Source: Larkinella punicea (GTDB lineage: Bacteria; Bacteroidota; Bacteroidia; Cytophagales; Spirosomataceae). Taken from it: a stretch of 64,000 nucleotides of DNA. A program made the translations under genes and the position numbers. This document shows positions 45,891 to 54,380 of the stretch, piece after piece. How positions within the stretch are numbered: the stretch's first letter is position 1; the number at the start of each line of letters is the position of its first letter. The stretch is taken from positions 186,001 to 250,000 of the forward strand of contig NZ_QOWE01000009.1 of the NCBI RefSeq assembly GCF_003334855.1. Reading direction: 5' to 3'. The notes under the pieces are model-generated. The model did no database searches, was not told the origin of the DNA, and saw only the letters and a list, made by a program, of their open reading frames with translations.

Positions 45891-45921
45891 TTGTGGTTTT
45901 TAAGACTTTATCTTACCTTTG
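45891..45921 (+). promoter_or_regulatory. promoter of rpmG
   Basis: TTG (45891-45893), a 20-nt spacer and TACCTTTG (45914-45921) match the consensus. It lies 29 nt upstream of the rpmG ATG. Confidence 0.75.
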
Positions 45922-45950
45922 CGTTCCTGTTTGAGAAAATATTTACAGCA

Positions 45951-46133
45951 ATGGCTAAGAAAGGCAATAGAATTCAGGTGATTTTGGAGTGTACGGAGCA
46001 GAAGGATACGAATGTACCGGGTACTTCACGCTACATCACCACCAAAAACCGCAAGAATACGCCAAGCCGGATCGAACTGAAAAAGTACAATCCGAACTTG
46101 AAACGCGTAACCGTACACAAAGAAATTAAATAA
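45951..46133 (+). CDS. rpmG: 50S ribosomal protein L33
   Basis: This 60-aa protein reads [18 protein letters not shown] then [22 protein letters not shown], a typical L33 without the zinc cysteine pairs (C-minus type). ATG 45951-45953 was chosen; longer readings extend into the promoter. It is followed by the DUF4295 gene and ftsY. The L28 gene that commonly precedes rpmG is absent here. Confidence 0.96.
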   Translation: MAKKGNRIQVILECTEQKDTNVPGTSRYITTKNRKNTPSRIELKKYNPNLKRVTVHKEIK

Positions 46134-46166
46134 TTGTAACCGCGGGACTGTTCCCGACGATCCAAG

Positions 46167-46322
46167 ATGGCAAAGAAAGTTGTTGCAACCCTGAAAAAGG
46201 AAGGTGGCGGTAAGAACTTCGCGAAGATTATCAAAGCCGTGAAGTCGCCGAAAACCGGTGCCTACACCTTTAGAGAAGAAATGGTCCCACTGGAAGAAGT
46301 ACAAGCTGCGTTGAAAGGCTAG
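46167..46322 (+). CDS. DUF4295 family small basic protein
   Basis: This 51-aa Lys-rich protein (MAKKVVATLKKEGGGKNF, then AVKSPKTGAYTFREEMV) matches DUF4295, a short Bacteroidota protein regularly placed between rpmG and ftsY and probably associated with the ribosome. It lies 33 nt after rpmG and just before a terminator. The function is not established. Confidence 0.9.
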   Translation: MAKKVVATLKKEGGGKNFAKIIKAVKSPKTGAYTFREEMVPLEEVQAALKG

Positions 46323-46346
46323 TTTTTCCGGTTTTATGGTACATCG

Positions 46347-46371
46347 AAAGTCCCCTTTGTGGGACTTTTTT
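46347..46371 (+). terminator. terminator of the rpmG-DUF4295 unit
   Basis: An 8-bp stem AAAGTCCC/GGGACTTT (46347-46354 with 46361-46368) runs directly into a T-tract. It separates the ribosomal protein unit from ftsY. Confidence 0.85.
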
Positions 46372-46376
46372 GTTTG

Positions 46377-46384
46377 TATCTTTG
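46377..46384 (+). promoter_or_regulatory. promoter -7 element of ftsY
   Basis: TATCTTTG matches TAnnTTTG and lies 9 nt after the terminator hairpin, about 80 nt before the ftsY ATG. The nearest upstream TTTG is 17 nt away, shorter than ideal. Confidence 0.5.
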
Positions 46385-46463
46385 TTCGACAAAACAGACA
46401 CGAGGCTGTATACGTACGAATCGCCGTCTGTAGTCTGCCATCCAACGTTCTAACGACAAAGAA

Positions 46464-47423
46464 ATGGGTCTGTTTGATTTTTTCTCGAAGGAAAAAAAAG
46501 AATCACTCGATAAAGGGCTGGAGAAGTCCAAAGAAAGTTTTTTCTCGAAACTCAACCGCGCCGTCGTCGGCAAATCGACGGTCGATGAGCAGGTTCTGGA
46601 CGAACTGGAAGAAGTCCTGATTACGTCGGATGTGGGCGTTGGCACCACCGTGAAAATCATCCGGCGCATCGAAGAGCGCGTTGCCCGGGATAAATACGTC
46701 AGCACCAGCGAACTGGACAACATTCTCCGGGAGGAAATTGCGGCTCTGCTGGCCGAGAATAAATCCGACGATGTCGATGATGATTTTTCATTACCTGCCG
46801 ATAAAAAACCGTACGTGATCATGGTGGTAGGCGTCAACGGCGTCGGCAAAACCACCACCATCGGCAAGCTGGCATCCCAATTTCACAAGCGCGGTTATAA
46901 AGTGGTGCTGGGCGCGGGCGATACGTTCCGGGCGGCCGCCGTTACCCAACTGAAATTGTGGGGCCAACGCGTGGGCGTTCCGGTGATCGAACACGGCATG
47001 AACACCGATCCGTCGGCCGTGGCTTTTGATGCCGTCAAAAAAGCCGTGGACATGAACGCCGATGTGGTGATCATCGACACCGCAGGCCGTTTGCACACAA
47101 AGGTGAATTTGATGAACGAGTTATCGAAAATCAAACGCGTTGTGCAGAAATTCCTGCCCGAAGCGCCCCACGAAGTATTGCTGGTGCTCGACGGTTCAAC
47201 GGGTCAGAACGCGTTTATTCAGGCCACGGAGTTTACCAAAGCGACGGACGTTACGGCCCTGGCCATCACGAAGTTAGACGGTACGGCCAAAGGCGGTGTA
47301 GTGATCGGCATTTCGGATCAGTTCAAGATTCCGGTTAAATACATTGGCGTGGGCGAAAAAATCGAAGATTTGCAGACGTTCCACAAGATGGAGTTCGTGG
47401 ATTCGTTTTTTAAGAAAATTTGA
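46464..47423 (+). CDS. ftsY: signal recognition particle receptor FtsY
   Basis: This 319-aa SRP-type GTPase docks SRP-ribosome complexes at the membrane. The N domain (about residues 20-100) precedes the G domain with GVNGVGKTTTIGKLA (P-loop), GDTFRAAAVTQL, IIDTAGRLHTK and TKLDGTAKGG. The acidic A domain of enterobacteria is reduced to a short Lys/Glu segment (FSKEKKESLDKGLEKSKES), usual in this phylum. Confidence 0.97.
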   Translation: MGLFDFFSKEKKESLDKGLEKSKESFFSKLNRAVVGKSTVDEQVLDELEEVLITSDVGVGTTVKIIRRIEERVARDKYVSTSELDNILREEIAALLAENKSDDVDDDFSLPADKKPYVIMVVGVNGVGKTTTIGKLASQFHKRGYKVVLGAGDTFRAAAVTQLKLWGQRVGVPVIEHGMNTDPSAVAFDAVKKAVDMNADVVIIDTAGRLHTKVNLMNELSKIKRVVQKFLPEAPHEVLLVLDGSTGQNAFIQATEFTKATDVTALAITKLDGTAKGGVVIGISDQFKIPVKYIGVGEKIEDLQTFHKMEFVDSFFKKI

Positions 47424-47464
47424 TAGGCAGACATAGTTTTTGATTTTCTGATCTGTGTGTCAAA

Positions 47465-47640
47465 GCCAGCTCGTTTCGTGCCATTGGCACGCAATGTTTG
47501 TAGAAATTGGCCATCCCAACCATTCTCCAGCGTACCATCGGTACGCAACCGATATTCATATTGCGTACCGATGGCACGCGAATCTGCCTGATTAATCGTT
47601 TTGCTACAAACATTTGTCCCCTATGGGGCCGAAATTCCAT
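47465..47640. repeat. composite palindromic intergenic repeat
   Basis: This 175-bp stretch contains a chain of small hairpins with related sequences: CGTGCC-ATT-GGCACG (47477-47491), GCGTACC-ATC-GGTACGC (47530-47546), a similar imperfect one at 47563-47579, and CCCCTATGGGG near 47618-47628. They lie inside a longer pair, AATGTTTGTAG (47493-47503) with CTACAAACATT (47604-47614). Both strands are open in some frames but the product reads as repeat translation. It resembles the dispersed intergenic elements common in Spirosoma-type genomes, which I state from memory rather than a search. Confidence 0.75.
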
Positions 47641-47644
47641 CATT

Positions 47645-48118
47645 ATGTCTGAAAACCGGCTTCCCGCACTACTAAAATCGTATCTGCTCCTGCTGGCGTT
47701 TGCTATTTTCACCGCCTGCAAACCCAGCCAGACCAGCACGTCATTTCAGGGCATTTGCGGAACGGTTCTATTCAAATCCGGCAACCACATGCCCGGCCCC
47801 GACCGGCCGCAGCCGAAAGGCCAGCCCGTTGTTCGGGAGGTTTTGATTTATGAATTGACGAAAATTGACCAGACAGAAGCTACGGATGACGGTTTTTACA
47901 CCAAAATCAACAGTCGGCTTGTTAAAAAAGTAAAATCAGATAAAGACGGAAAATTCTGCGTCAGTCTGCCAGTGGGTAGCTATTCTGTATTTGTTCAAGA
48001 AGAGAAAGGGTTGTATGCCAACCTCTCCGACGGCCAAAACAACATTTTTCCGGTAACGGTGGAGAAAAACCGCCGGTCAACAATCGCATTTGATATTTCG
48101 TATCAGGCGGTATTTTAA
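47645..48118 (+). CDS. lipoprotein with carboxypeptidase-regulatory-like beta domain
   Basis: This 157-aa protein has a lipoprotein signal ending in lipobox FTAC (Cys near residue 25), then a beta-rich domain (GICGTVLFKSGNHMPGP..., VKSDKDGKFCVSLPVGSYSVFVQEEKGLY) of the transthyretin-like type used in carboxypeptidase regulatory domains. The ATG at 47645-47647 lies just beyond the repeat; an upstream in-frame start would read through the repeat. It is 5 nt from the next gene. No specific function is known. Confidence 0.75.
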   Translation: MSENRLPALLKSYLLLLAFAIFTACKPSQTSTSFQGICGTVLFKSGNHMPGPDRPQPKGQPVVREVLIYELTKIDQTEATDDGFYTKINSRLVKKVKSDKDGKFCVSLPVGSYSVFVQEEKGLYANLSDGQNNIFPVTVEKNRRSTIAFDISYQAVF

Positions 48119-48123
48119 CCGTC

Positions 48124-48765
48124 ATGAACGCTTTTCTGATCACGGTTTCGGTGCTGGCTCCCTTCGCCTGGGTCATCTACAAGTTGCTTCGCTACACCGC
48201 CAAAACCATCGGCGACGAATCGCCGTTAGTGATTGTTGTTACCTACGAAATTGATGATTGGGAGTATTTTGTCAGCTTCAATTTTTTCTTTTTATTCTTC
48301 TTTACCCTAATCAATCTATTTTTTCTCTACGCTGCCGTGTTCTTCCAGATTTCCGCTGCAGCCGTCTCCTGGCACTGGTTTATTAGATTATGTTTTCTGG
48401 CTATCTCGGTTTACGCCTTGTGGTGGTGCGTTCTCCTTTTTCGGCTTGACTGGCAATATTGGCGCATTACCAGAGGGAAAACTATTACGCTCGACCCGGC
48501 CGATAAAAGCCTGGAAATAGCGACCAGCCAGGAAACGGTTCGCTTCACGGCCGCCGACGTGGATAAGGTTGAAAAACATACACCCGGTCTTAATTCCGGC
48601 AAAATGGTTGCTGGCTACCATTATTTCATTTTTAAATTGAAAGACGGGCGTCGGATTTATCTCAATCATAACAAGAGCTACCTCGATTTCGCCATCGATG
48701 ACTATTTCAAAACCGTTCCGATTCAGTATGTCCCGCATAAAATTCCGTGGATTGTTGCCCCATAA
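48124..48765 (+). CDS. membrane protein of unknown function with PH-like tail
   Basis: This 213-aa protein has three membrane segments (about residues 3-20, 50-72 and 88-112) and a soluble C-terminal half (about 120-213) with a pattern like bacterial PH-type domains: WRITRGKTITLDPADKSLEI, VRFTAADVDKVEKH, YFIFKLKDGRRIYL. I do not recognise a named family. It is probably co-transcribed with the lipoprotein 5 nt upstream. Confidence 0.7.
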   Translation: MNAFLITVSVLAPFAWVIYKLLRYTAKTIGDESPLVIVVTYEIDDWEYFVSFNFFFLFFFTLINLFFLYAAVFFQISAAAVSWHWFIRLCFLAISVYALWWCVLLFRLDWQYWRITRGKTITLDPADKSLEIATSQETVRFTAADVDKVEKHTPGLNSGKMVAGYHYFIFKLKDGRRIYLNHNKSYLDFAIDDYFKTVPIQYVPHKIPWIVAP

Positions 48766-48858
48766 CTTTCTCCTGAATTGTACTTTTCCGAACTTTGCCC
48801 AAAATACCGGTGTTGTGCCACAACGGTCACCGCTCCGGGTACTTAGCATTCTACTACT

Positions 48859-50169
48859 TTGAAAACAAAAGGATTACGCACGAATAAAATCAATATCGTC
48901 ACGCTGGGTTGTTCGAAAAACCTGGTGGATTCAGAAGTATTGTTTACCCAATTGAAAGGCAACGGTTACAACGTTTCGCACGAATCGAAGAAAGACGACG
49001 CCAACATTGTGGTCATCAATACCTGCGGTTTTATCGACAATGCGAAGGAAGAATCGATCAACACCATTCTGCGGTACGTCGATGCCAAAGACGCTGGCGT
49101 GGTCGACAAAGTATACGTAACCGGCTGTTTGTCACACCGCTACAAAGACGAGCTGGAAATTGAAATGCCGACTGTCGATGCGTGGTTTGGTACGAATGAA
49201 CTACCGCGATTGCTGAAAACGCTGAAAGCCGATTACAAACACGAACTCGTGGGCGAACGGCTTTTGACCACTCCCGCCCATTATGCGTACCTGAAAATTG
49301 CGGAAGGCTGCGACCGCCCCTGCTCATTTTGTGCCATTCCGCTCATGCGCGGACACCACGTTTCGCGTCCGGCGGAAGAACTGATCAAGGAAGCACAGTC
49401 GCTGGCCCGGCGCGGCACCAAAGAACTGATTCTGATTGCCCAGGATTTGACCTATTACGGGCTGGACATTTATAAAAAACGTACGCTGGCCGACCTCATC
49501 AACCGCCTGGCCGACGTCGAAGGCATTGAATGGATTCGCTTGCAGTACGCTTATCCCTCCGGTTTTCCGATGGATGTGCTCGATGTGATGCGCGAGCGGT
49601 CGAACGTCTGTAACTACCTCGATATGCCACTGCAAACCGGCTCGACCGAACTCCTGAAATCCATGCGCCGGGGCATTACCCGCGAGAAAACCGAAGCCCT
49701 GATCGACACCATTCGCGAAAAAGTACCCGGTATTGCGCTCAGAACCACGTTGATTGTCGGCCATCCCGGCGAAACCGAAGCGATGTTTGACGAAACGTAC
49801 GATTTTGTCGAACGGATGCGGTTTGACCGGCTGGGTGCTTTTACGTATTCCCACGAAGACAATACACATTCCTACACCATGCCCGACGACGTTCCGGCCT
49901 ACATCAAGCAGGAACGCGCCGACGCCATCATGGAACTTCAACAGGGCATTTCGGCGGAACTGAATCAAGCCAAACTCGGCAATACGTATAAGGTGTTGTT
50001 CGACCGGAAAGAAGGCGGTTTTTTCATTGGCCGAACAGAATTCGATTCACCCGAAGTCGATAACGAAGTGCTGGTTCCGGCGGGGCAATATGTCCGTCAG
50101 GGTGATTTTGCCAGGGTTCGCATTACGGAAGCCCATGAATTCGACGTATACGGTGTCGTAACCGAATAA
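48859..50169 (+). CDS. rimO: ribosomal protein S12 methylthiotransferase RimO
   Basis: This 436-aa radical SAM enzyme methylthiolates a conserved Asp of ribosomal protein S12. The N-terminal cluster cysteines are in TLGCSKNLVDSE, INTCGFIDNA and VTGCLSHRY, the radical SAM set in GCDRPCSFCAIPLMRG, and a TRAM domain closes the chain (about residues 365-436). The start is TTG (48859-48861); it gives the family N-terminus KTKGLRTNKINIVTLGC and no ATG is available. Confidence 0.95.
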   Translation: MKTKGLRTNKINIVTLGCSKNLVDSEVLFTQLKGNGYNVSHESKKDDANIVVINTCGFIDNAKEESINTILRYVDAKDAGVVDKVYVTGCLSHRYKDELEIEMPTVDAWFGTNELPRLLKTLKADYKHELVGERLLTTPAHYAYLKIAEGCDRPCSFCAIPLMRGHHVSRPAEELIKEAQSLARRGTKELILIAQDLTYYGLDIYKKRTLADLINRLADVEGIEWIRLQYAYPSGFPMDVLDVMRERSNVCNYLDMPLQTGSTELLKSMRRGITREKTEALIDTIREKVPGIALRTTLIVGHPGETEAMFDETYDFVERMRFDRLGAFTYSHEDNTHSYTMPDDVPAYIKQERADAIMELQQGISAELNQAKLGNTYKVLFDRKEGGFFIGRTEFDSPEVDNEVLVPAGQYVRQGDFARVRITEAHEFDVYGVVTE

Positions 50170-50239
50170 CAAAAACAGCTAACTCCCTCTCAACCAAGCC
50201 GGTTTTTCAGTATATTTGGGTCCGAACCTTCCCGACGGT

Positions 50240-52192
50240 ATGGCTCCTCTTTACCGGCTTGTTGTTTTTCTTTGTCTATTCTCTCCGGTTTTTGTCTGGG
50301 CAGACCAACCCGTCATACCCGTTTCGTCCGGTAATCAGACGCTCGTTCTCGATCACGATCTCTGGTTTGTTCAGGATACGGCCCATCGGCTGACCATCGA
50401 TCAGGTCGTGCGCCCGGAAATGGCCGCAGCGTTCCAGCCCAGTTCGTCGCCCATTCCGAATTTTGGCTACAGCAGCGGCAATCAGTTTTCACACCCGGTC
50501 TGGGTGCGCTTCCGGCTGAAAAACACGTCCAATCAAATCCAGGCGCTGTTCTGCGAAATTGATTTCTGGGCCTTCGACGATCTACAACTGTATATTACCG
50601 ACGGTCAAAAGGTCGTTTATACCTCTCCCGTATACGGCTGGAAAACGCCCGTTACGCAGAAAATGGTTTACCACCGCAATTACTGGTTTCCGTTCACGTT
50701 GCCTGCCGGGATGGAAGTCACCTGTTACGTTCGGTCGTTCAAAAGCCGGGGCGTTCAGGTGGTCCCGATCACCATTCGGCCACAGGGAGGGCTCGATACC
50801 TTCATTCTGGGCGATTACGCGTTCTGGGGTGGTATTTTTTCGGTATTTCTGTTCGTTATCGTCATCAGTTTTTTCTTTTACCTGACCACCTTCGACCGAA
50901 TTTATGCAAAGTACATTCTCTGCGTGATCGGTCTGGCGGGCTACTTTTTCATCAACGACGGTTTTTTATACCAGTTCTATTTCGATAGCCAGTTCCGGAT
51001 GCCCAACCGAAACATCTATTTCGTGTTTCCGTTGCTGCTCTTCTTCTTCCAATTGCTTTTCGTGCGGTCGTTTTTGTCGCTGGAAAAAACCCCGAGTCGC
51101 CTGTGGCATCGGGTGGCAACGGTGGCTCTGGTGGGTGGCGTCTTCTGTTTGACGTCCCTGCTGGTCGAATGGATCACCTACGTCCCCCCCCTGGTCGAAC
51201 TGATGGTGATGCGGCTTTTTATCGTTTTTTACTGGCTGCCGATGCCGTTGATCTGGGCTTTCATCGTCATCAACCTCATCCGGGGGTATCGCGTGCAGGA
51301 AGCCTGGCTTTATCTGGTGGCCGTCAGTCCGTTTTATGCCCTCAATTTTCTGGTGATTCTGTGCAATCTCAAGCTGTTTCCGACCTACGCTTTTCTGGAA
51401 AGCTACGAGAATTTCGCCCTGGCGGCTTTGTTTGAAGTCATGGTGCTAACCTTTGGGCTGGCGTACCGGTATAAACTCATCCGCGACCACAACGAACGAC
51501 TCAGCGAAGAACGCACCCAGCAGCAACGGCTGGCGTTTGAAGCGCACGTGCAGGGGCTTCAGCTCAGAAATGAATCCTTTCAGGAGAAAGAACGCATTGC
51601 CCGCGACTTGCACGACAACGTGGGCGCGCAATTGTCGTTCATTGTCAACAGTTTGCAGCAAATCGCGCGTCAGGCCGAAAAACAGCCGGTCGCCAACACC
51701 CGGCCCTTGTCGTCGCAGCTCCGTTCTGTCGTCGATTACACGCGCGAAGCCATCAAGATGCTCCGCGATACCATCTGGGCCATCCACCAGGAAAGTTTTA
51801 CGCTGGAAGAATTTGAGGAGCGGATCAACCACTACGTCAGCCGGTATTTTCAGCAACTGGACCCGCTACAGATTACGATCCATACCGAAGGTAAACTCGC
51901 CCAGCCGCTGACCTCGGTTCAGGCCCTGAACATGTTCCGAATCATGCAGGAAGCCTTACACAACGTAGTCAAACACGCCCACGCGACAGAGGTGACGGTT
52001 TTGCTGCTCGCCAAACCCGACGGTTCTTTCCAACTGAGTGTCAGCGATAACGGCAACGGTTTGTCCTGGAATCAGGACGAATCGCTCGACAACCATTACG
52101 GGTTGCAAAACATGAAAAAACGTGCTGAGGAGTTGGGCGGTCAGTTCCGGATTTACTCCGATCGTGGCACGGTGGTGGAAGTGGCGGTCTGA
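50240..52192 (+). CDS. 7TMR-DISM sensor histidine kinase (orphan)
   Basis: This 650-aa protein has a signal peptide (residues 1-22), an extracellular 7TMR-DISMED2 carbohydrate-binding-like domain (about 40-170), seven membrane segments (about 190-400), a coiled coil, a HisKA_3 dimerisation domain with ERIARDLHDNVGAQLS (phosphorylated His458) and a HATPase domain (VSDNGNGLSW, HYGLQNMKKRAEELGG). ATG 50240-50242 is preferred over TTG 50216. HisKA_3 kinases usually pair with a LuxR-type regulator, but none is adjacent. The ligand is unknown. Confidence 0.93.
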   Translation: MAPLYRLVVFLCLFSPVFVWADQPVIPVSSGNQTLVLDHDLWFVQDTAHRLTIDQVVRPEMAAAFQPSSSPIPNFGYSSGNQFSHPVWVRFRLKNTSNQIQALFCEIDFWAFDDLQLYITDGQKVVYTSPVYGWKTPVTQKMVYHRNYWFPFTLPAGMEVTCYVRSFKSRGVQVVPITIRPQGGLDTFILGDYAFWGGIFSVFLFVIVISFFFYLTTFDRIYAKYILCVIGLAGYFFINDGFLYQFYFDSQFRMPNRNIYFVFPLLLFFFQLLFVRSFLSLEKTPSRLWHRVATVALVGGVFCLTSLLVEWITYVPPLVELMVMRLFIVFYWLPMPLIWAFIVINLIRGYRVQEAWLYLVAVSPFYALNFLVILCNLKLFPTYAFLESYENFALAALFEVMVLTFGLAYRYKLIRDHNERLSEERTQQQRLAFEAHVQGLQLRNESFQEKERIARDLHDNVGAQLSFIVNSLQQIARQAEKQPVANTRPLSSQLRSVVDYTREAIKMLRDTIWAIHQESFTLEEFEERINHYVSRYFQQLDPLQITIHTEGKLAQPLTSVQALNMFRIMQEALHNVVKHAHATEVTVLLLAKPDGSFQLSVSDNGNGLSWNQDESLDNHYGLQNMKKRAEELGGQFRIYSDRGTVVEVAV

Positions 52193-52195
52193 TCG

Positions 52196-53551
52196 TTATT
52201 CCATCCAGACGGTTTTGATATTCAGGAATTCTTTCATCCCGACTTCCGCCAACTCCCGGCCAAATCCCGACAATTTCACCCCGCCAAACGGCACCCGCGG
52301 ATCGGAACGCATCAGCGAATTGACAAACACCGAACCGGCCTGAATCTGCCGCGCCAGCCGGTCGGCCCGATCCAGATCCCGCGTCCAGAGCGCCGAACCC
52401 AGACCGTAATGGGATTGATTCGCGAGCTTCACCGCATCCTGTTCGTCTTTCGCTTCAACGATAACCGCCAGCGGCCCAAACGTTTCCTGATCGAAAGCCG
52501 TCATTCCCGGTTTTACTTTATCCAGCAAAATCGGTTGCACATTGCAGCCCTCCCGGTTTCCGCTATGCAGAATCCGGGCACCCTGCCGAACGGTTTCCGC
52601 ACACTGGCTTTCAATCGTTTCGGCCAGATCGACCCGCGCCACTGGCCCCATGGTGGTATTTTCCAGTGTCGGGTCGCCCTGCTGAATAGTTTGAATATGA
52701 CTGAGAACGCGTTCTGTAAATTCTTTCTTAACCGATTTTTCGACGATAAACCGCTTGGCGGCAATGCAGCTTTGCCCGGCGTTCTGCATCCGCGACTGCA
52801 CGGCGGTTTGGGCGGCTTTTTCCAGATCGGCGTCGGCCAGCACAATCAGAGCGTCGCTACCGCCCAGTTCCAGCACCGATTTTTTGATCTGGCTGCCGGC
52901 AATTGACGCCACCGACATCCCCGCTTTTTCGCTGCCAGTCAACGTGACGGCTTTGACACGCGGGTCTTTCAGAACGGTTTCGACGGTTTTTGATTCAATG
53001 AGCAACGACTGAAACGTGCCGGTCGGAAACTCGCAGGCCCGGAAGATTTCTTCAATCGCCAGCGAACAGCCGCTGACGTTGGCGGCATGTTTCAGCAAAC
53101 CGACGTTGCCCGCCAGCAGCGACGGAATGGCAAACCGGAACACCTGCCAGAACGGAAAATTCCAGGGCATCACGGCCAGCACCACGCCCAGCGGTTCGTA
53201 GGCCACAAAACTCTTTTTGGCTTCTGTCTTTATCGTCAGATCGGCCAGAAACCGGGGTGCGTGTTCGATGTAGTAATCGCATCCAACGGCGCACTTTTCA
53301 ACTTCCGCCACGGCTTCCTTGAGCGTTTTGCCCATTTCAGCCGTCATTAACGCCCCATACCGCTGTTTTTCCTGGCGCAGATAAACCGCTACTTTCCGAA
53401 AATAGGCCAAACGTTCTTCCAGCGAAAGCGTCGACCAACCCGTAAAAGCGCGGTCCGCCTGTTTGATTTTCTGGTCGAGCGACTGTGCGCTCAGGGCCGG
53501 ATAGGATTTTATTTTTTTCTGGGTGTAGGGGTTGACAGATGTAAAGTTCAT
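52196..53551 (-). CDS. NAD(P)-dependent aldehyde dehydrogenase, succinate-semialdehyde type
   Basis: This 451-aa soluble enzyme oxidises an aldehyde to an acid. The cofactor loop is VMPWNFPFWQVFRFA, the catalytic Glu lies in SVLELGGSDALIV and the catalytic Cys in NAGQSCIAAKRF. The short N-terminus and overall sequence fit the GabD1/Sad-like group that includes succinate-semialdehyde dehydrogenases; the substrate is inferred. It is convergent with the histidine kinase (3-nt gap) and downstream of marR, from which a terminator separates it. Confidence 0.9.
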   Translation of the reverse strand: MNFTSVNPYTQKKIKSYPALSAQSLDQKIKQADRAFTGWSTLSLEERLAYFRKVAVYLRQEKQRYGALMTAEMGKTLKEAVAEVEKCAVGCDYYIEHAPRFLADLTIKTEAKKSFVAYEPLGVVLAVMPWNFPFWQVFRFAIPSLLAGNVGLLKHAANVSGCSLAIEEIFRACEFPTGTFQSLLIESKTVETVLKDPRVKAVTLTGSEKAGMSVASIAGSQIKKSVLELGGSDALIVLADADLEKAAQTAVQSRMQNAGQSCIAAKRFIVEKSVKKEFTERVLSHIQTIQQGDPTLENTTMGPVARVDLAETIESQCAETVRQGARILHSGNREGCNVQPILLDKVKPGMTAFDQETFGPLAVIVEAKDEQDAVKLANQSHYGLGSALWTRDLDRADRLARQIQAGSVFVNSLMRSDPRVPFGGVKLSGFGRELAEVGMKEFLNIKTVWME

Positions 53552-53575
53552 GGCCTGTGGTTTTTATTCCTTAGC

Positions 53576-53609
53576 AAAAAAATACCCTAACCGACTGACC
53601 AGTTAGGGT
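53576..53609 (-). terminator. terminator of the marR gene
   Basis: An 8-bp stem ACCCTAAC/GTTAGGGT (53584-53591 with 53602-53609) is followed on the minus strand by seven T (complement of 53576-53582). It lies between marR and the aldehyde dehydrogenase gene. Confidence 0.87.
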
Positions 53610-53629
53610 GAAAATTTCAGCAGCAATCC

Positions 53630-54148
53630 TTATTGCACGCAGTGAATACCCGATAAGGGGCCGGTATCTTTTTCGATTTCCCGCACCAGCATCACCATTG
53701 TATCGATCATCTGCTCAACCCGTTCGCGACCAGCAATGGCCTGGAATTTCTCCCGAATCTCCTCCATGCAGTTGAAAACCGCTACCATCAACTGCTTGCC
53801 GCGTTCGTTGATAAAAATCTGACTGGAACGCGAATCGCGCTCGTTTTTCACCGTATAAATATAGCCGTCGTCTTCCAGCAATTTGACGACCTTGCTCATC
53901 GCCTGTTTGGTAACGCCCGCCCGTCTCGCCAGCTCGTTGTTCGTAATGCCATCCTCCTCCAGATTGGCCAGAAAGGCAATATAACTCGCTTTAAAATCCG
54001 GAAAGCCCAGTTCGGGAAGCCGTTGCTCGACATACCGGCCTAAAAACCGCTTCATTTTCGACATGACACGGCCTAACGTCCGCTCACGCACTTTATAAAA
54101 AAACTGAAAATCAAACGGTTTTTCAACCGCCACCGCTTCGGTATTCAT
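53630..54148 (-). CDS. MarR family transcriptional regulator
   Basis: This 172-aa protein has a winged helix-turn-helix (ITNNELARRAGVTKQAMSKVVKLLEDDGYIYTVKNERDSRSSQIFI, about residues 80-125) between dimerisation helices. It is divergent from the emrA-emrB-tolC operon and most likely represses it, relieved by a small toxic ligand. Two matching 19-bp palindromes in the shared intergenic region (54282-54300 and 54333-54351) are its probable operators. Confidence 0.92.
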   Translation of the reverse strand: MNTEAVAVEKPFDFQFFYKVRERTLGRVMSKMKRFLGRYVEQRLPELGFPDFKASYIAFLANLEEDGITNNELARRAGVTKQAMSKVVKLLEDDGYIYTVKNERDSRSSQIFINERGKQLMVAVFNCMEEIREKFQAIAGRERVEQMIDTMVMLVREIEKDTGPLSGIHCVQ

Positions 54149-54281
54149 ACGTCTTCCTTTGCGTCGTTACAGAGCCGACAAGTTACAAACTTTTCACAAG
54201 GTGAGTAGCATCTACTGCGTAAACGGTCGTTGGCCTGCCCCAATGCCTGCTATTAAAATCCTGTTAAAGTGCGGAAACAAC

Positions 54282-54300
54282 TAGTCAATTAAGTTGACTA
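54282..54300. promoter_or_regulatory. probable MarR operator 1
   Basis: TAGTCAA-TTAAG-TTGACTA is a perfect 7-bp inverted repeat with a 5-nt centre. It overlaps the TTG element of the emrA promoter, so a bound repressor would block RNA polymerase. Confidence 0.72.
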
Positions 54301-54324
54301 CTCTCAAAACTTCTTCTACTTTTG
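54294..54324 (+). promoter_or_regulatory. promoter of the emrA-emrB-tolC operon
   Basis: TTG (54294-54296), a 20-nt spacer and TACTTTTG (54317-54324) match the Bacteroidota consensus. The expected transcription start is just before operator 2, about 50 nt from the emrA ATG. Confidence 0.75.
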
Positions 54325-54332
54325 CCCAAAAG

Positions 54333-54351
54333 TAGTCAACTTGGTTTACTA
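54333..54351. promoter_or_regulatory. probable MarR operator 2
   Basis: TAGTCAA-CTTGG-TTTACTA repeats operator 1 with one mismatch in the right half. Its centre is 51 bp from that of operator 1, close to five helical turns, placing both on the same DNA face. Confidence 0.68.
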
Positions 54352-54380
54352 AAACAAGATTCGTATAACTTTTCCTAAAA

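Noticed and set aside
47410-47739. Minus-strand frame of 109 codons across the composite repeat
   Set aside because: The translation is made mostly of repeated hairpin sequence and overlaps the lipoprotein signal region; it is repeat translation, not a gene.
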